The notes below the pieces were generated by a model. That model was not told the DNA's origin, made no database searches, and saw nothing but the letters and a program-made list of their open reading frames with translations. Of a DNA stretch of 53,334 nucleotides, positions 15,723 through 23,860 are shown in pieces. Numbering within the stretch: the stretch's first letter is position 1; every line of letters begins with the position of its first letter. Position numbers and translations under genes: made by a program. The stretch is from Microcaldota archaeon (GTDB lineage: Archaea > Micrarchaeota > Micrarchaeia > Anstonellales > Bilamarchaeaceae): positions 1 through 53,334 of the forward strand of contig JACRGB010000043.1 of assembly GCA_016212505.1 (NCBI GenBank), given 5' to 3'.

Positions 15723-15753
15723 ATTCCCTTATTTCCACCGCATCAACTATCCC
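15723..15753. repeat. Left 31-nt imperfect direct repeat flanking the mntA-hepT cassette
   Basis: 28 of 31 bases match 16455-16485. On the minus strand this copy would encode VDAVEIRE followed by a stop, exactly the C-terminus of the winged-helix gene at 16453, but here it has no gene in front of it: it is a detached 3-prime end. The hepT stop codon (15747-15749) falls inside it in another frame. Confidence 0.75.
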
Positions 15754-16103
15754 TTTCTGTATTTGGTTTCATTCTCCATTATTTTTTCTATTGAAACTTT
15801 TAACTTTGGAATTTTATTCTTTACAATGTCCCAAATAATTTCCTTATTTATTCCTGAATATTCATGTATGAGAATGTCACGCAATCCTGCAATCTTTCTC
15901 CATTCGACTTGCGGGTATTTTGTCTTTATTTCCTGCGAAATCTTTTTTGCAGCTTCTCCAATGATCTCCAAATTCCTTATTACTGCATCAACTGCCATTG
16001 GATTCTTATAAAATGCCGATTCGGATAAGTTTTCAGTGTACCCCTGAATCTTACCTATGCATTCGATCATATCCTCAAGATAAACTCTTATCTCAACTGA
16101 CAT
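15747..16103 (-). CDS. HEPN-domain ribonuclease toxin (HepT, DUF86)
   Basis: 118 residues from the ATG at 16103. The HEPN motif Rx4HxY is intact in LRDILIHEYSGI, and AVIRNLEIIGEAAKKI is the typical core helix. HepT toxins are tRNA or mRNA ribonucleases held in check by the MNT partner. The start overlaps the 3-prime end of mntA by 11 bases; an upstream in-frame ATG at 16130 would overlap by 38 and is less likely. The pair is enclosed by direct repeats, which suggests recent arrival as a cassette. Unlike the pair at 1262-2122, this toxin is intact. Confidence 0.82.
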   Translation of the reverse strand: MSVEIRVYLEDMIECIGKIQGYTENLSESAFYKNPMAVDAVIRNLEIIGEAAKKISQEIKTKYPQVEWRKIAGLRDILIHEYSGINKEIIWDIVKNKIPKLKVSIEKIMENETKYRKG

Positions 16104-16401
16104 ATGCAGCTTCCCTTCTAACATGATCAAGAGCTGGCTTTAGGCACTCTTCCATAACTAGGTCTACTTTTCTATGAAATAACTCTTCCAACATGAACTT
16201 CAGTTCCATATAATTATCAAAAGTTGGCTTTTCAAATTCGACAAGGAAATCCAAATCACTATTCTTCTTCTGCTTATTTTTTAGGAATGATCCAAATAAC
16301 CCTATTCTCCTTACCGAATATTTTTGGATCTGTCCACTGTGCTCTTCAAGCATTAGCAGTATGCTTTTACTGTTCAATTTGGTTCTTTTCTTCATTTTCA
16401 A
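16093..16401 (-). CDS. MNT-type nucleotidyltransferase (MntA-like antitoxin)
   Basis: 102 residues. The nucleotidyltransferase core is seen as LFGSFLKNKQKKNSDLDFLVEF, with the GS and SDLD metal-binding parts, then VDLVMEE for the third acidic residue. The Gly expected after GSFxx is Asn. It overlaps hepT, as is usual for this type VII toxin-antitoxin module, and would inactivate HepT by AMPylating the Tyr of Rx4HxY. Translation may begin at the first ATG or at the second (two codons later). Confidence 0.82.
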   Translation of the reverse strand: MKMKKRTKLNSKSILLMLEEHSGQIQKYSVRRIGLFGSFLKNKQKKNSDLDFLVEFEKPTFDNYMELKFMLEELFHRKVDLVMEECLKPALDHVRREAAYVS

Positions 16402-16452
16402 TCCCTATAGCTATCTATCACAAGGTCTTTTTATTGCTTGTTTTTTCATTTT

Positions 16453-17385
16453 TTATTCCCTTATCTCCACCGCATCCACTACCCCATCGCCATCTTCGTC
16501 AAATCCTTCAATAACTTTTGCCATTATTTTTTTGTTAAACTTATTTCCCTCTTCTATCTCATCCATTTTCTTAACTAAGGCAATTACTGCTGCCCGCGTT
16601 CCGTGCTGGTTTAATCCTGCAACAACCAAAATTGAACTCGTTGATGAACTCGCTGATGAAGTTGGTCCGCTCGAAAAAGGATTTTTTATTAATTCAATTA
16701 CGCCAATATTTTCCGAATACCTTTTTTTCGATAATGTGCTCTCGACCTCAAAATTATTGGTGTCAAACCTGATTGGCAGAGATTTTGGCATCGAATTATT
16801 TATCTCGGCAATCAGGGTATTTACTTTCGGTCCGCCTGCAAGGACCAAGTTCCGTTTCCGGTCGTCAGTTTTGAGCTGCGTATCAAGCGAATAAAGCGGA
16901 AAATCAAAGCTCGCATAGTTCCCAAGATACATGGCCAGCTCAAGCATCCCCAACTCGCTTCCCCTTGCGCGGTATTTTCCATGTGGGTCAGGAGATCCGA
17001 CCACTATAAGCCCGTCAAAAAATCCGTTTTTGATAAATGGCCCAAGTAATTTTGGCTCTTTTTTCTTTGGTTCACTAGCCTTTCTCCAACCCTTTTCATT
17101 TAAGATTAACCCTATTGCGTCCGCTTTGGAAGTATATTTTTTTGCAACCCCACCATTTCTCTCGCTATATCCGCTAAACTCAATGAGCCCTGCTTTTTCA
17201 AGCAGCTGAATATGGTAATATACGCTCTGGATGGGGATTCCGATTTTCCTGGCTATTTCTGCAGGGTACGATGGGGCAGCGGAAAGGAACCTCAATATCC
17301 CGATTCGTTCATCCGATAGTGCGTTCGTTTTTTTTGGAGTAACCTCAATGCATTCAATTGATTTTTCATCTTTGATTAATCTCAT
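16453..17385 (-). CDS. Winged-helix regulator fused to an S-layer-C-like domain
   Basis: 310 residues. Residues 20-90 are an ArsR-like winged helix (IGILRFLSAAPSYPAEIARKIG, then SVYYHIQLLEKAGLIE as recognition helix). After a linker, LVLAGGPKVNTLIAEIN, IGVIELIKNPF and ILVVAGLNQHGTRAAVIAL resemble the C-terminal domain of Methanococcales S-layer proteins (GGPxVN, VIxVIKNP, VVAGxDREGTRAA). The end, FDEDGDGVVDAVEIRE, looks like a calcium-binding DxDxDG loop. No membrane segment is seen, so this is probably a cytoplasmic DNA-binding protein that uses a surface-protein fold. Its upstream region, shared with glmS, holds two palindromes. The S-layer comparison is from memory of the family and is tentative. 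Confidence 0.6.
   Translation of the reverse strand: MRLIKDEKSIECIEVTPKKTNALSDERIGILRFLSAAPSYPAEIARKIGIPIQSVYYHIQLLEKAGLIEFSGYSERNGGVAKKYTSKADAIGLILNEKGWRKASEPKKKEPKLLGPFIKNGFFDGLIVVGSPDPHGKYRARGSELGMLELAMYLGNYASFDFPLYSLDTQLKTDDRKRNLVLAGGPKVNTLIAEINNSMPKSLPIRFDTNNFEVESTLSKKRYSENIGVIELIKNPFSSGPTSSASSSTSSILVVAGLNQHGTRAAVIALVKKMDEIEEGNKFNKKIMAKVIEGFDEDGDGVVDAVEIRE
16455..16485. repeat. Right 31-nt imperfect direct repeat, within the 3-prime end of the winged-helix gene
   Basis: Partner of 15723-15753. It encodes GVVDAVEIRE and reaches to three bases short of the minus-strand stop. The mntA-hepT pair lies between the two copies, as expected if a roughly 730-bp cassette had entered at the gene end and restored it. 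Confidence 0.75.
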
Positions 17386-17429
17386 TTCATCAACCTTCCA
17401 TCAGTATGTGTCTACTATGAATTTATTCC

Positions 17430-17467
17430 TAGTAGTACTATAACTTTTTTAATAGTAGTATTAAAAA
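17430..17467. promoter_or_regulatory. Twin palindromes between the winged-helix gene and glmS
   Basis: TAGTAGTACTA (17430-17440) is palindromic around its centre. TTTTTAATA (17446-17454) and TATTAAAAA (17459-17467) flank GTAG and form a 22-bp inverted repeat. The right arm, about 33 nt before glmS, is also a plausible TATA box. A dimeric regulator bound here would block both divergent promoters; the adjacent winged-helix protein is the obvious candidate. Confidence 0.55.
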
Positions 17468-17497
17468 GGCTTCCTGAGAACATCTGATGTTGATTTT

Positions 17498-19249
17498 ATG
17501 TGCGGAATTATTGGTTATATCGGATTTCGTTCGGCATCTTCGGTAATCACAGAAGGGCTCAAACATTTGGAGTATCGTGGCTATGATTCAGTAGGTGTTG
17601 CAGTAGTCCATCAAAAGAAACTCAATGTCCGAAAGGATAAGGGAATGGTGCAAGATGTCTCAACAAAACTGGACTTTACTTCCATGGATGGCCATATGGG
17701 TATTGGCCACACAAGGTGGGCAACCCATGGTGGAGTTTGCAAGGAAAATGCCCATCCGCATACTGACTGCAAAAAAAATGTCGTACTTGCACATAATGGG
17801 GTCATAGAAAATTTCTCAGCACTTAAGGCTGATTTGGCAAGTAAAGGCCATATTTTTGATTCCGAAACTGACACTGAAATAATTGCGCATTTGATAGAGG
17901 AAAATATGAAAAATAGCAAAACAAGCTCCTTTAAAGAGGCTTTTTTTACGTCTTTAAAATCGCTTGAAGGTTCATATGCTTTAGCAGCTTTTGCAGTTGA
18001 TGATTCTGAAGAAAGGTTATTCTTTGCAAGGAAAAACAGCCCCCTGGTTATTGGAGTAGGAAAAGATGAATTGCTTGCAGCTTCCGATATTCCAGCAATG
18101 CTCAAATACACAAAAACTTTCGTGCCCTTAGAGGATGGCGATGTTGCAATATTGACGAAAAGCGGCTATAAGGTATACTCACTTGATGGTAAGGAAGTTA
18201 GCAGAAAACAAATGACTGTGGACTGGACCGCTGAAATGGCACAAAAAGGCGGATATCCATATTTTATGGAAAAGGAAATTAATGATCAGAAACACTTCAT
18301 TAATGAAAGTTTAGCTTCAGATGTGACTGCTGCAAAATCATTAATCGACCAATACGAAAACATCCACATAATTGCCTGTGGAACATCTTATCATGCAGGA
18401 TTAATGTTTTCCTATCTTCTTGGCGAGCGGGGTATGAGTGCCCAGGCATATATTGCAAGCGAATACCCATATATCGTTAAGCCGAACAAAAATACCTTGG
18501 TTATTGCAATCAGCCAAAGCGGCGAAACTGCAGATGTCCTCCAAGCCCTTCGTTATGCCAAAGGCTGCAAAAAAATCGCAATAACCAATGTTGTCGGGTC
18601 AACAATTACAACTATCGCCGACTGCGTTGTTTTCATTAACGCAGGACCCGAAGCTGGGGTTGCCGCAACAAAAACATTCACCTGCCAGTTAGGAATAATT
18701 TACAAAATAATCTATGGCAAGGAAAAGCTCGAGTCCTTATCATCACTGATAGAACAAATGTTAAAAACTGAAAAAAAAGTGAAGGAAATTGCCTCTGCTC
18801 TTGCTAAAAGCGAAAACATTTTCTTTATTGCAAGGGGCAAGAATGTGCCGATTGCCTATGAAGCCTCACTAAAACTAAAGGAAATAACTTACATACATTC
18901 GGAGGCCTATCCTGGCGGCGAATTGAAGCACGGCCCGCTTAGCCTAATCTCAGAAGGGGTACCAATAATCGCGATCGCACCGGATGATGAAACTTTAGCA
19001 AAACTTTTCGGAAATATAAAAGAAGCAAAATCCCGCGGCGCAAAAATAATCAGCCTAACTAATAATTTGGATGTGCAAAAAGAAAGTGATTTTTCGATAA
19101 AACTCCCTGAACTATCTTCTATTGATCCTATGCTTTATCCGTTTGCAATGATAATTCCCTTGCAGCTGCTTGCCTATCATGTTTCTGTGCTAAAGGGGAT
19201 TAATCCAGATAGACCGAGAAATCTCGCAAAATCGCTTACTGTAGAATAA
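17498..19249 (+). CDS. glmS: Glutamine:fructose-6-phosphate aminotransferase (isomerizing)
   Basis: 583 residues, the normal length. It makes glucosamine-6-phosphate from fructose-6-phosphate and glutamine, the first step to UDP-GlcNAc and surface glycans. The N-terminal glutaminase starts with the catalytic Cys2 (MCGIIGYIG), followed by HTRWATHG. Two SIS sugar-isomerase domains follow: IIACGTSYHAG with ISQSGETADVL, and FFIARGKNVPIAYEASLKLKE. The C-terminus ends PRNLAKSLTVE, as in the family. It is transcribed away from the winged-helix gene, from a promoter region full of palindromes, and no co-transcribed gene follows. Confidence 0.95.
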   Translation: MCGIIGYIGFRSASSVITEGLKHLEYRGYDSVGVAVVHQKKLNVRKDKGMVQDVSTKLDFTSMDGHMGIGHTRWATHGGVCKENAHPHTDCKKNVVLAHNGVIENFSALKADLASKGHIFDSETDTEIIAHLIEENMKNSKTSSFKEAFFTSLKSLEGSYALAAFAVDDSEERLFFARKNSPLVIGVGKDELLAASDIPAMLKYTKTFVPLEDGDVAILTKSGYKVYSLDGKEVSRKQMTVDWTAEMAQKGGYPYFMEKEINDQKHFINESLASDVTAAKSLIDQYENIHIIACGTSYHAGLMFSYLLGERGMSAQAYIASEYPYIVKPNKNTLVIAISQSGETADVLQALRYAKGCKKIAITNVVGSTITTIADCVVFINAGPEAGVAATKTFTCQLGIIYKIIYGKEKLESLSSLIEQMLKTEKKVKEIASALAKSENIFFIARGKNVPIAYEASLKLKEITYIHSEAYPGGELKHGPLSLISEGVPIIAIAPDDETLAKLFGNIKEAKSRGAKIISLTNNLDVQKESDFSIKLPELSSIDPMLYPFAMIIPLQLLAYHVSVLKGINPDRPRNLAKSLTVE

Positions 19250-19285
19250 GGTTTTTGGTTTCGAATAACTCCAAATAACAAATAA

Positions 19286-20932
19286 TTATTTTTTCTTAAT
19301 AAATCTTGAATATACCTGCTGCGCGATTACAATTACAACAATTGCAACTACGATTAGGAAAATCGGGTTTCCGCCGCTGCCCGAGACGCTTATTTTCTGG
19401 CTTACTTCGTTATATCCGATTTTTTTAACGTTTAATGGGTAATCACCTGAAGAAAGCTTCAGCGTAACATTGCCGTCCGCTTGGTATGTTTTTCCAGCAA
19501 TCGTAAGATTAAAGTTTTCCATCGGTTCGCCGCTATCGGCGTCATTCACATATATGATAAATGCTGATCCTTCGACTGGTTGTGGCGCCACCGTAACAAC
19601 CATTCCGCCAGCCTTTGCTTCCGGATCGAAATTAATCGTTATTGTAGTGTATGTCTGGCCTGATTCTTCACCCGAGTTATCAACAACTTTGCACGAAATA
19701 GTGTTGAGCCCAGAATTAAATGAGGTTTTCGGGTTGATATAATATTTCCATGCTTCTTCAGTAGTATTTGTTTCTACCCATTCCCCATTATTGATGCTAA
19801 TTGAAACTTTTGCCCCGCCTGCCTCGGATACATGGTTTCCGGTTACCTTGAGTTCTTTTACTCCGACATCTGCTGCTTCGGTGGGCAAGAGTATGGAACA
19901 TGCTCGTTCAGTTGTGTATGAATATACGCTCTTATCACCAGAACCGAATATTATGCTGTTTTGATAATATAGCGGACTTCCTATGCTACCCGAAGAGGAT
20001 CCTTTCCAAACTATACTGCCACTTTGGCGATCAACCGCATAGATGCTTTTGTCCGTTCCGCCTACGAATATCACTTCTTTTCCGCCCATACTTCCTAATT
20101 CCGGTTCCCCTTCTATTGCAAGCTGTGTCTGGGCTTTCCACACTATTGAACCTGAACCCTGCTCAACTGCATAAATTGCCCCGTCGTTTCCCCCAAAATA
20201 GACTACTCCCTCTTTTGTTATGGGAGTACTCATCACCCAGTTAGGCGTCTTCACCTGCCACAATTCTGCGCCATTGCTTAGGGTAACTGCATGAAGCGCA
20301 CCATCAAGAGCACCAATATATACAGTGCCAGAATCAATTTTGGGTCTTGAAGTCCAAAATTTCCCCCCCTTTATTTTTGTCCTCCATTGTATCTGGCCGT
20401 CTTCCCGCATTTTTATTAATTCGTTTCCAGCACCATATACTACGAAGTCTGAACCTGCTGCAGGCGGGCTCGCACTTTCATTTGCCAAAGCCAATATCTT
20501 CGCTGCACTTCCTCCATTTTCTATGGCATAGACCCCGTTGTCTGCGGTTACAAAAATTCTTTTCTGGTTGGTAGCTGCCCCGTAAATTACTGAAACGTTA
20601 AACTGGCTATTTAGGTCTGTACTCCAAATGACCTTGCCATCATTCCCTACCCTGACTATTTTGCCTTCAGAAGTTGAAATAATGAAGCTATTTCCAAAAG
20701 CAAGTATCTCATTTGGTGTTTTTCCTATGAAGATCTGCCATTTTTTTGAGCCGCTGTCCGGGCTTAAGGCATATAATTTTCCTTCACCAGAAGCAATGGT
20801 TACCATGCCATTTTGTACTACTGGTTTGACCACAACTGGGCCGTCAGCTGAAGCTTGCCAAATAAGTGAGGAAAAAGATAGCGAAATTAAAGAAATTAAA
20901 AAAATGCTGAGTAGTAGTTTTTTCATATTCAT
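19286..20932 (-). CDS. Membrane-anchored surface protein with PQQ-type beta-propeller
   Basis: 548 residues. A Sec signal peptide (MNMKKLLLSIFLISLISLSF, then a hydrophobic stretch ending QASA) is followed by about eight repeats of the form GxLYAxxxxSGxxxW (for example YALSPDSGSKKWQ, YAVEQGSGSIVWKAQ, YAVDRQSGSIVWKG), the PQQ-like or BamB-like propeller. Residues about 350-450 form an Ig-like region, about 455-515 a PEGA/carboxypeptidase-regulatory-like domain (GEPMENFNLTIAGKTY, DYPLNVKKIGY). A C-terminal helix (FLIVVAIVVIVIAQQVY) and FIKKK anchor it, outside the cell. Its start overlaps the rpl11 stop by four bases (ATGA), so it is translationally coupled to a ribosomal gene, an unusual arrangement. 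Function unknown; an extracellular adhesion or binding role is likely. Confidence 0.82.
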   Translation of the reverse strand: MNMKKLLLSIFLISLISLSFSSLIWQASADGPVVVKPVVQNGMVTIASGEGKLYALSPDSGSKKWQIFIGKTPNEILAFGNSFIISTSEGKIVRVGNDGKVIWSTDLNSQFNVSVIYGAATNQKRIFVTADNGVYAIENGGSAAKILALANESASPPAAGSDFVVYGAGNELIKMREDGQIQWRTKIKGGKFWTSRPKIDSGTVYIGALDGALHAVTLSNGAELWQVKTPNWVMSTPITKEGVVYFGGNDGAIYAVEQGSGSIVWKAQTQLAIEGEPELGSMGGKEVIFVGGTDKSIYAVDRQSGSIVWKGSSSGSIGSPLYYQNSIIFGSGDKSVYSYTTERACSILLPTEAADVGVKELKVTGNHVSEAGGAKVSISINNGEWVETNTTEEAWKYYINPKTSFNSGLNTISCKVVDNSGEESGQTYTTITINFDPEAKAGGMVVTVAPQPVEGSAFIIYVNDADSGEPMENFNLTIAGKTYQADGNVTLKLSSGDYPLNVKKIGYNEVSQKISVSGSGGNPIFLIVVAIVVIVIAQQVYSRFIKKK

Positions 20933-21399
20933 CCTTTTAGCATGGAGTCAAAATTTCCTTTTTCAAGTTCGGCAGTTATATCTTTTGCTTTCTTGCCGTC
21001 AACATTAACTCCCATGCTTACACAAGTACCGAGTAGTTCTTTAACCCTTTCCTTTGTGCTTTTGCCCAAGGACTTATTCATCATCTGCGCTACTTTTACT
21101 ACGCCTTGCATTGATATATTTCCTGCGGGAGCTTCGCGGTTTCCTGCGCCTTTTTCGATCCCAATTTCCTTCTTCAGGATTTCCGCAAGTGGCGGGCTTC
21201 CGACTTCGACTGTGAATGCTTTAGTTTTTGGGTCGACATTGACCTTTACCGGAACTTTCATCCCCGTAAAACCTTTTGTAGCCTCGTTTATTTTTGCAAC
21301 CACCTGGCCGATATTTACTCCCATTGGGGCCAGTGCCGGTGCCAAGGGCGGACCTGCTGTTGCCTTTCCTCCTTCTACAATTGCATCAATAGTTTTCAT
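20929..21399 (-). CDS. rpl11: Ribosomal protein uL11
   Basis: 156 residues. The N-terminal domain reads EGGKATAGPPLAPALAPMGVNIGQVV, the conserved proline-rich face that binds elongation factors. The C-terminal domain (QGVVKVAQMMNKS, LGTCVSMGVNVDGK) binds the GTPase-centre rRNA. The usual neighbours L1 and L10 are absent; instead a beta-propeller gene is coupled downstream. Its leader contains a copy of the 50-nt double-hairpin repeat, so the mRNA would fold just upstream of the start. Confidence 0.95.
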   Translation of the reverse strand: MKTIDAIVEGGKATAGPPLAPALAPMGVNIGQVVAKINEATKGFTGMKVPVKVNVDPKTKAFTVEVGSPPLAEILKKEIGIEKGAGNREAPAGNISMQGVVKVAQMMNKSLGKSTKERVKELLGTCVSMGVNVDGKKAKDITAELEKGNFDSMLKG

Positions 21400-21426
21400 A
21401 GTAAAACCTCGTTAATTTTAATTGTA

Positions 21427-21476
21427 TTGTAAATTCTAAATTTACAATGCAGACAAATTTTTGCGAAAATTTGTCC
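21427..21476 (+). repeat. 50-nt double-hairpin repeat, copy 2 (in the rpl11 leader)
   Basis: Hairpin A: TTGTAAATT, loop CTA, AATTTACAA (21427-21447). TGC linker at 21448-21450. Hairpin B: GACAAATTTT, loop TGCG, AAAATTTGTC (21452-21475). It is read as the complementary strand in the rpl11 mRNA. A minus-strand TATA-like stretch (GGTTAAAAACA, about 21507-21517) places it inside the 5-prime untranslated region, 28 to 77 bases before the start. Confidence 0.85.
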
Positions 21477-21529
21477 TCAAAAGATATCAATATTCACTAG
21501 CAATATGTTTTTAACCATAAGCGTCAGGA

Positions 21530-21594
21530 CCCAAAACCGAAAACAGGAAACTAAAAACCGAAAACCCAAAACTCTAAACACGAAACCGAAAACT
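21530..21594. repeat. A-rich spacer with repeated ACCGAAAAC
   Basis: ACCGAAAAC occurs at 21536, 21557 and 21585 within C/A-only sequence between the reductase gene and the rpl11 promoter. A similar stretch (AAAACCGAAAAAC, AAAACTGAAAAC) lies at 29881-29932 between L23 and L2. Meaning unknown; both are gene-free spacers. Confidence 0.45.
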
Positions 21595-21596
21595 CA

Positions 21597-22304
21597 CTAA
21601 CCCCAGCCTTCCATCTTCATCCTTTTGATATCTGCCCCATTTTCAACAAGCGCCGTCCGCAAACCTTTTATCATTTCTAGCGGCCCGCACATCCAGGAAT
21701 CGTAATCTTTTACCTCTGTTAAGTGTTTGGCGATGAGTGCCCCATTTATCCTTCCTTTTTCCCCTTTCCAGTCGGCTGTTGATTCCTGGGTTATCGTAAT
21801 AATGATCCGTATCCCGGGATTTTGTGCAGCCAGTGCTGCGAGCTCTTTCCTATAAATTATTGAGCCATCGTTTTTTGTACTGTAGAAGAATACGAATTCC
21901 CCCCGGAGCTGCTTTTCGTTAATGCTTCTAAGCATGCTCATCATCGGTGCAATTCCGGTTCCACCAGCCAAAAAGATCGCCTTTGCCTGGTCCTTATATG
22001 CAAAGTGGCCCTGCGGGCCCTCTATTCCGACAACATCCCCACTTTTCATTGCTGCAAGTTTTCCAGTGACTTTTCCATTAACCAGCTTTATGCAAAATTC
22101 AAGGTATGGCGATTTTGGGGATGATGCAATAGAGTACGGCTTTTTTTCTATCGAATTTCCAGACTCATCAAGAATATGCATATAGATGAACTGCCCCGGA
22201 GTGAATGGCTCTATGGCCCCATTTAGCGGTTCCATCTGTAATATGGCGATGTCTTTTATGGAACTGTCTATCTTTGAAATTTTATATTTTTTTATTTCGG
22301 CCAA
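21597..22304 (-). CDS. Ferredoxin-NAD(P)+ reductase-type flavoprotein
   Basis: 235 residues, FNR superfamily. The FAD-binding barrel shows KKPYSIASSPKSP (RxYS-like flavin motif) and KLVNGKVTGKLAAMKSGDVVGIEGPQGHF. The NAD(P) half has FLAGGTGIAPMMSML and, near the end, WMCGPLEMIKGL. No CxxxxCxxC [2Fe-2S] site is present, unlike PyrK or flavohaemoprotein reductases with a ferredoxin part, so the electron partner must be a separate protein. It stands alone on the minus strand. Likely a soluble NAD(P)H:acceptor oxidoreductase; the acceptor cannot be told. Confidence 0.8.
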   Translation of the reverse strand: MAEIKKYKISKIDSSIKDIAILQMEPLNGAIEPFTPGQFIYMHILDESGNSIEKKPYSIASSPKSPYLEFCIKLVNGKVTGKLAAMKSGDVVGIEGPQGHFAYKDQAKAIFLAGGTGIAPMMSMLRSINEKQLRGEFVFFYSTKNDGSIIYRKELAALAAQNPGIRIIITITQESTADWKGEKGRINGALIAKHLTEVKDYDSWMCGPLEMIKGLRTALVENGADIKRMKMEGWG

Positions 22305-22392
22305 AAGAACACCTGATGTTAATTAATATGATAACTTCCACTAGAAGAATTTAAAATTCTATTTTCTTTACTTTTAGGCTTATCGTATTACT

Positions 22393-22421
22393 TTTAATAC
22401 TTTACATACATTTAATACTTT
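22393..22421. promoter_or_regulatory. Direct repeats upstream of vapBC
   Basis: TTTAATACTTT occurs at 22393-22403 and 22411-22421, 18 nt apart, ending 9 bases before the vapB start. The spacing puts them on nearly the same helix side, suiting autoregulation by the ribbon-helix-helix antitoxin; one copy may also serve as TATA element. GGTG follows at 22422. Confidence 0.4.
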
Positions 22422-22430
22422 GGTGGTTTT

Positions 22431-22673
22431 ATGGTAAGTGTTACCTTACGAAATTTTGATAATGAATTATATAAGGAACTAAAAAGTGAGGCAGTCAAGG
22501 ACGACATAACCATTTCCGAAGCATTAACTCAGGCAGTATCCGTTTGGTTATCCGTTCACAAGCATAAAAAAAAGAAAAAGAGCGTTTTTGATTTCAAACC
22601 AGTAGATTTCGGTCCAGGCAGTGAAAAGAGCAGCCAGGAAATAGACCAGGTACTTTACGGAAAGGATGGTTAG
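22431..22673 (+). CDS. VapB-like ribbon-helix-helix antitoxin
   Basis: 80 residues. MVSVTLRNFDNELYKELKSEA is a ribbon-helix-helix strand plus first helix, followed by TISEALTQAVSVWL, the second helix. The lysine-rich linker and acidic tail (FGPGSEKSSQEIDQVLYG) is the part that usually blocks the toxin site. A GGTG site lies five bases before the ATG. The toxin gene starts directly at the next base after the stop. DNA binding to the repeats just upstream is expected. Confidence 0.8.
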   Translation: MVSVTLRNFDNELYKELKSEAVKDDITISEALTQAVSVWLSVHKHKKKKKSVFDFKPVDFGPGSEKSSQEIDQVLYGKDG

Positions 22674-23087
22674 ATGTCAGTTTTAATAGATTCTGGCTTG
22701 TGGATTGCTTTCTACAATAACAGAGATCAGTATCATGAGAAAGCAGTTGCTTTAATGAAAGAAATTAACTCCGGTTCCTACGGTGCACTACTCTCTTCTG
22801 ATTATATCCTGGATGAAGCGGTAAATTATTGTCTGACAAAGTATTCTCCAGAAAAGAGTATTTTTGTTGGTGAGGCCATACTAAATACGACTGATATGAT
22901 AAAGATAACCCCGGACATCCTTACCCGGTCTTGGGAACTTTTTAAAGCGGATAAACAAAATAAACCCGATGAAAGATTTCTCAGCTACACCGATTGCACT
23001 TCGATAATGGCCGCCAAAATGCTGGGCATTTCACAGATTGTGACGTTTGATTCAAGATTTAGAAAATATGTCAAAGTATTAGATTAG
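22674..23087 (+). CDS. VapC-type PIN-domain ribonuclease toxin
   Basis: 137 residues. The four acidic residues of the PIN active site can be placed: Asp6 (LIDSGLWIA), Glu48 (LDEAVNY), Asp107 (YTDCTSIMAA) and Asp126 (TFDSRFR). PIN toxins cleave tRNA or rRNA with Mg2+. It follows vapB without a gap. Its 3-prime end overlaps by four bases the end of the convergent regulator gene on the other strand. Confidence 0.87.
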   Translation: MSVLIDSGLWIAFYNNRDQYHEKAVALMKEINSGSYGALLSSDYILDEAVNYCLTKYSPEKSIFVGEAILNTTDMIKITPDILTRSWELFKADKQNKPDERFLSYTDCTSIMAAKMLGISQIVTFDSRFRKYVKVLD

Positions 23088-23845
23088 TTAATTTCTTTTT
23101 TATGTTTTTTCCATAAGTAATCGAATTGATTGGCAAATGTCTTTACTATTTGCTCAGATTTTATTCGCAAAGCAATAATATCTGGTTCGTAAATTATTAT
23201 TAGCAAATTATCTCCAAATAAGACCCAGACTATGGGCATGTAAAGCTCTTGCGGAAGCCAGATCGTTTTTATTTCAGTCATTTTTTTTGCATTTTCCAAT
23301 CGTTCCAGCATCTGCTTGGATTTAGTTGAAAATAGCATGAAAGGGATGCTTTTGAACCATTTCTGAAAATTTTGTGGGAAAAATTCATAAACCTGCAAGT
23401 TACCAAAACCTTTCCAGTATTTTGGTTTTTCTCTTAAAATATCCAGGATCATGGTACGGTAGCCTTTCTTTCCTTGATAAATTTCAAAAATATTCTTTTC
23501 TTTTATGCTCTCATAACTAGCAGAAAGCTTCGGCATTATTTTTTCAATGTCTTTTTTCATTTCGTCATATTCTTCAATCGCCCTTTGTTTCGTATCCTCA
23601 AGAGTACTGAATAATTTTTCCGGCCGTGTTGCAAAATAAAACTTCTTTTTTCCTTCAATCACATAACTTGCAAGTCCTCTTTCAATTAGCCTCTCCAGTG
23701 CATCGTAAACATTTGCCTTGTAAGTTCCAACTCTTTTTGCAAGTTTATCTGCACTGGTTTTACCAAGCTCAAGTAATGCAACATATGTCTTAGCCGCTGT
23801 TGGACTAATGTCAAACTTTGTTAAAATTTTCGTATACTCTTCTGT
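23084..23845 (-). CDS. TrmB-family transcriptional regulator
   Basis: About 253 residues. The N-terminal winged helix typical of archaeal TrmB is clear: YTKILTKFDISPTAAKTYVALLELG, then ADKLAKRVGTYKANVYDALERLIERGL. A coiled-coil segment (about 85-115) leads to a phospholipase-D-like sensor domain lacking HKD motifs. TrmB proteins bind sugars or other small effectors and control nearby promoters. I start at the fourth residue of the open frame (ATG at 23845), which has GGT upstream. A perfect 19-bp palindrome lies in the promoter shared with the cupin gene. Confidence 0.8.
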   Translation of the reverse strand, partial: TEEYTKILTKFDISPTAAKTYVALLELGKTSADKLAKRVGTYKANVYDALERLIERGLASYVIEGKKKFYFATRPEKLFSTLEDTKQRAIEEYDEMKKDIEKIMPKLSASYESIKEKNIFEIYQGKKGYRTMILDILREKPKYWKGFGNLQVYEFFPQNFQKWFKSIPFMLFSTKSKQMLERLENAKKMTEIKTIWLPQELYMPIVWVLFGDNLLIIIYEPDIIALRIKSEQIVKTFANQFDYLWKKHKKEIN

Positions 23846-23860
23846 CATAAATACCACTAT

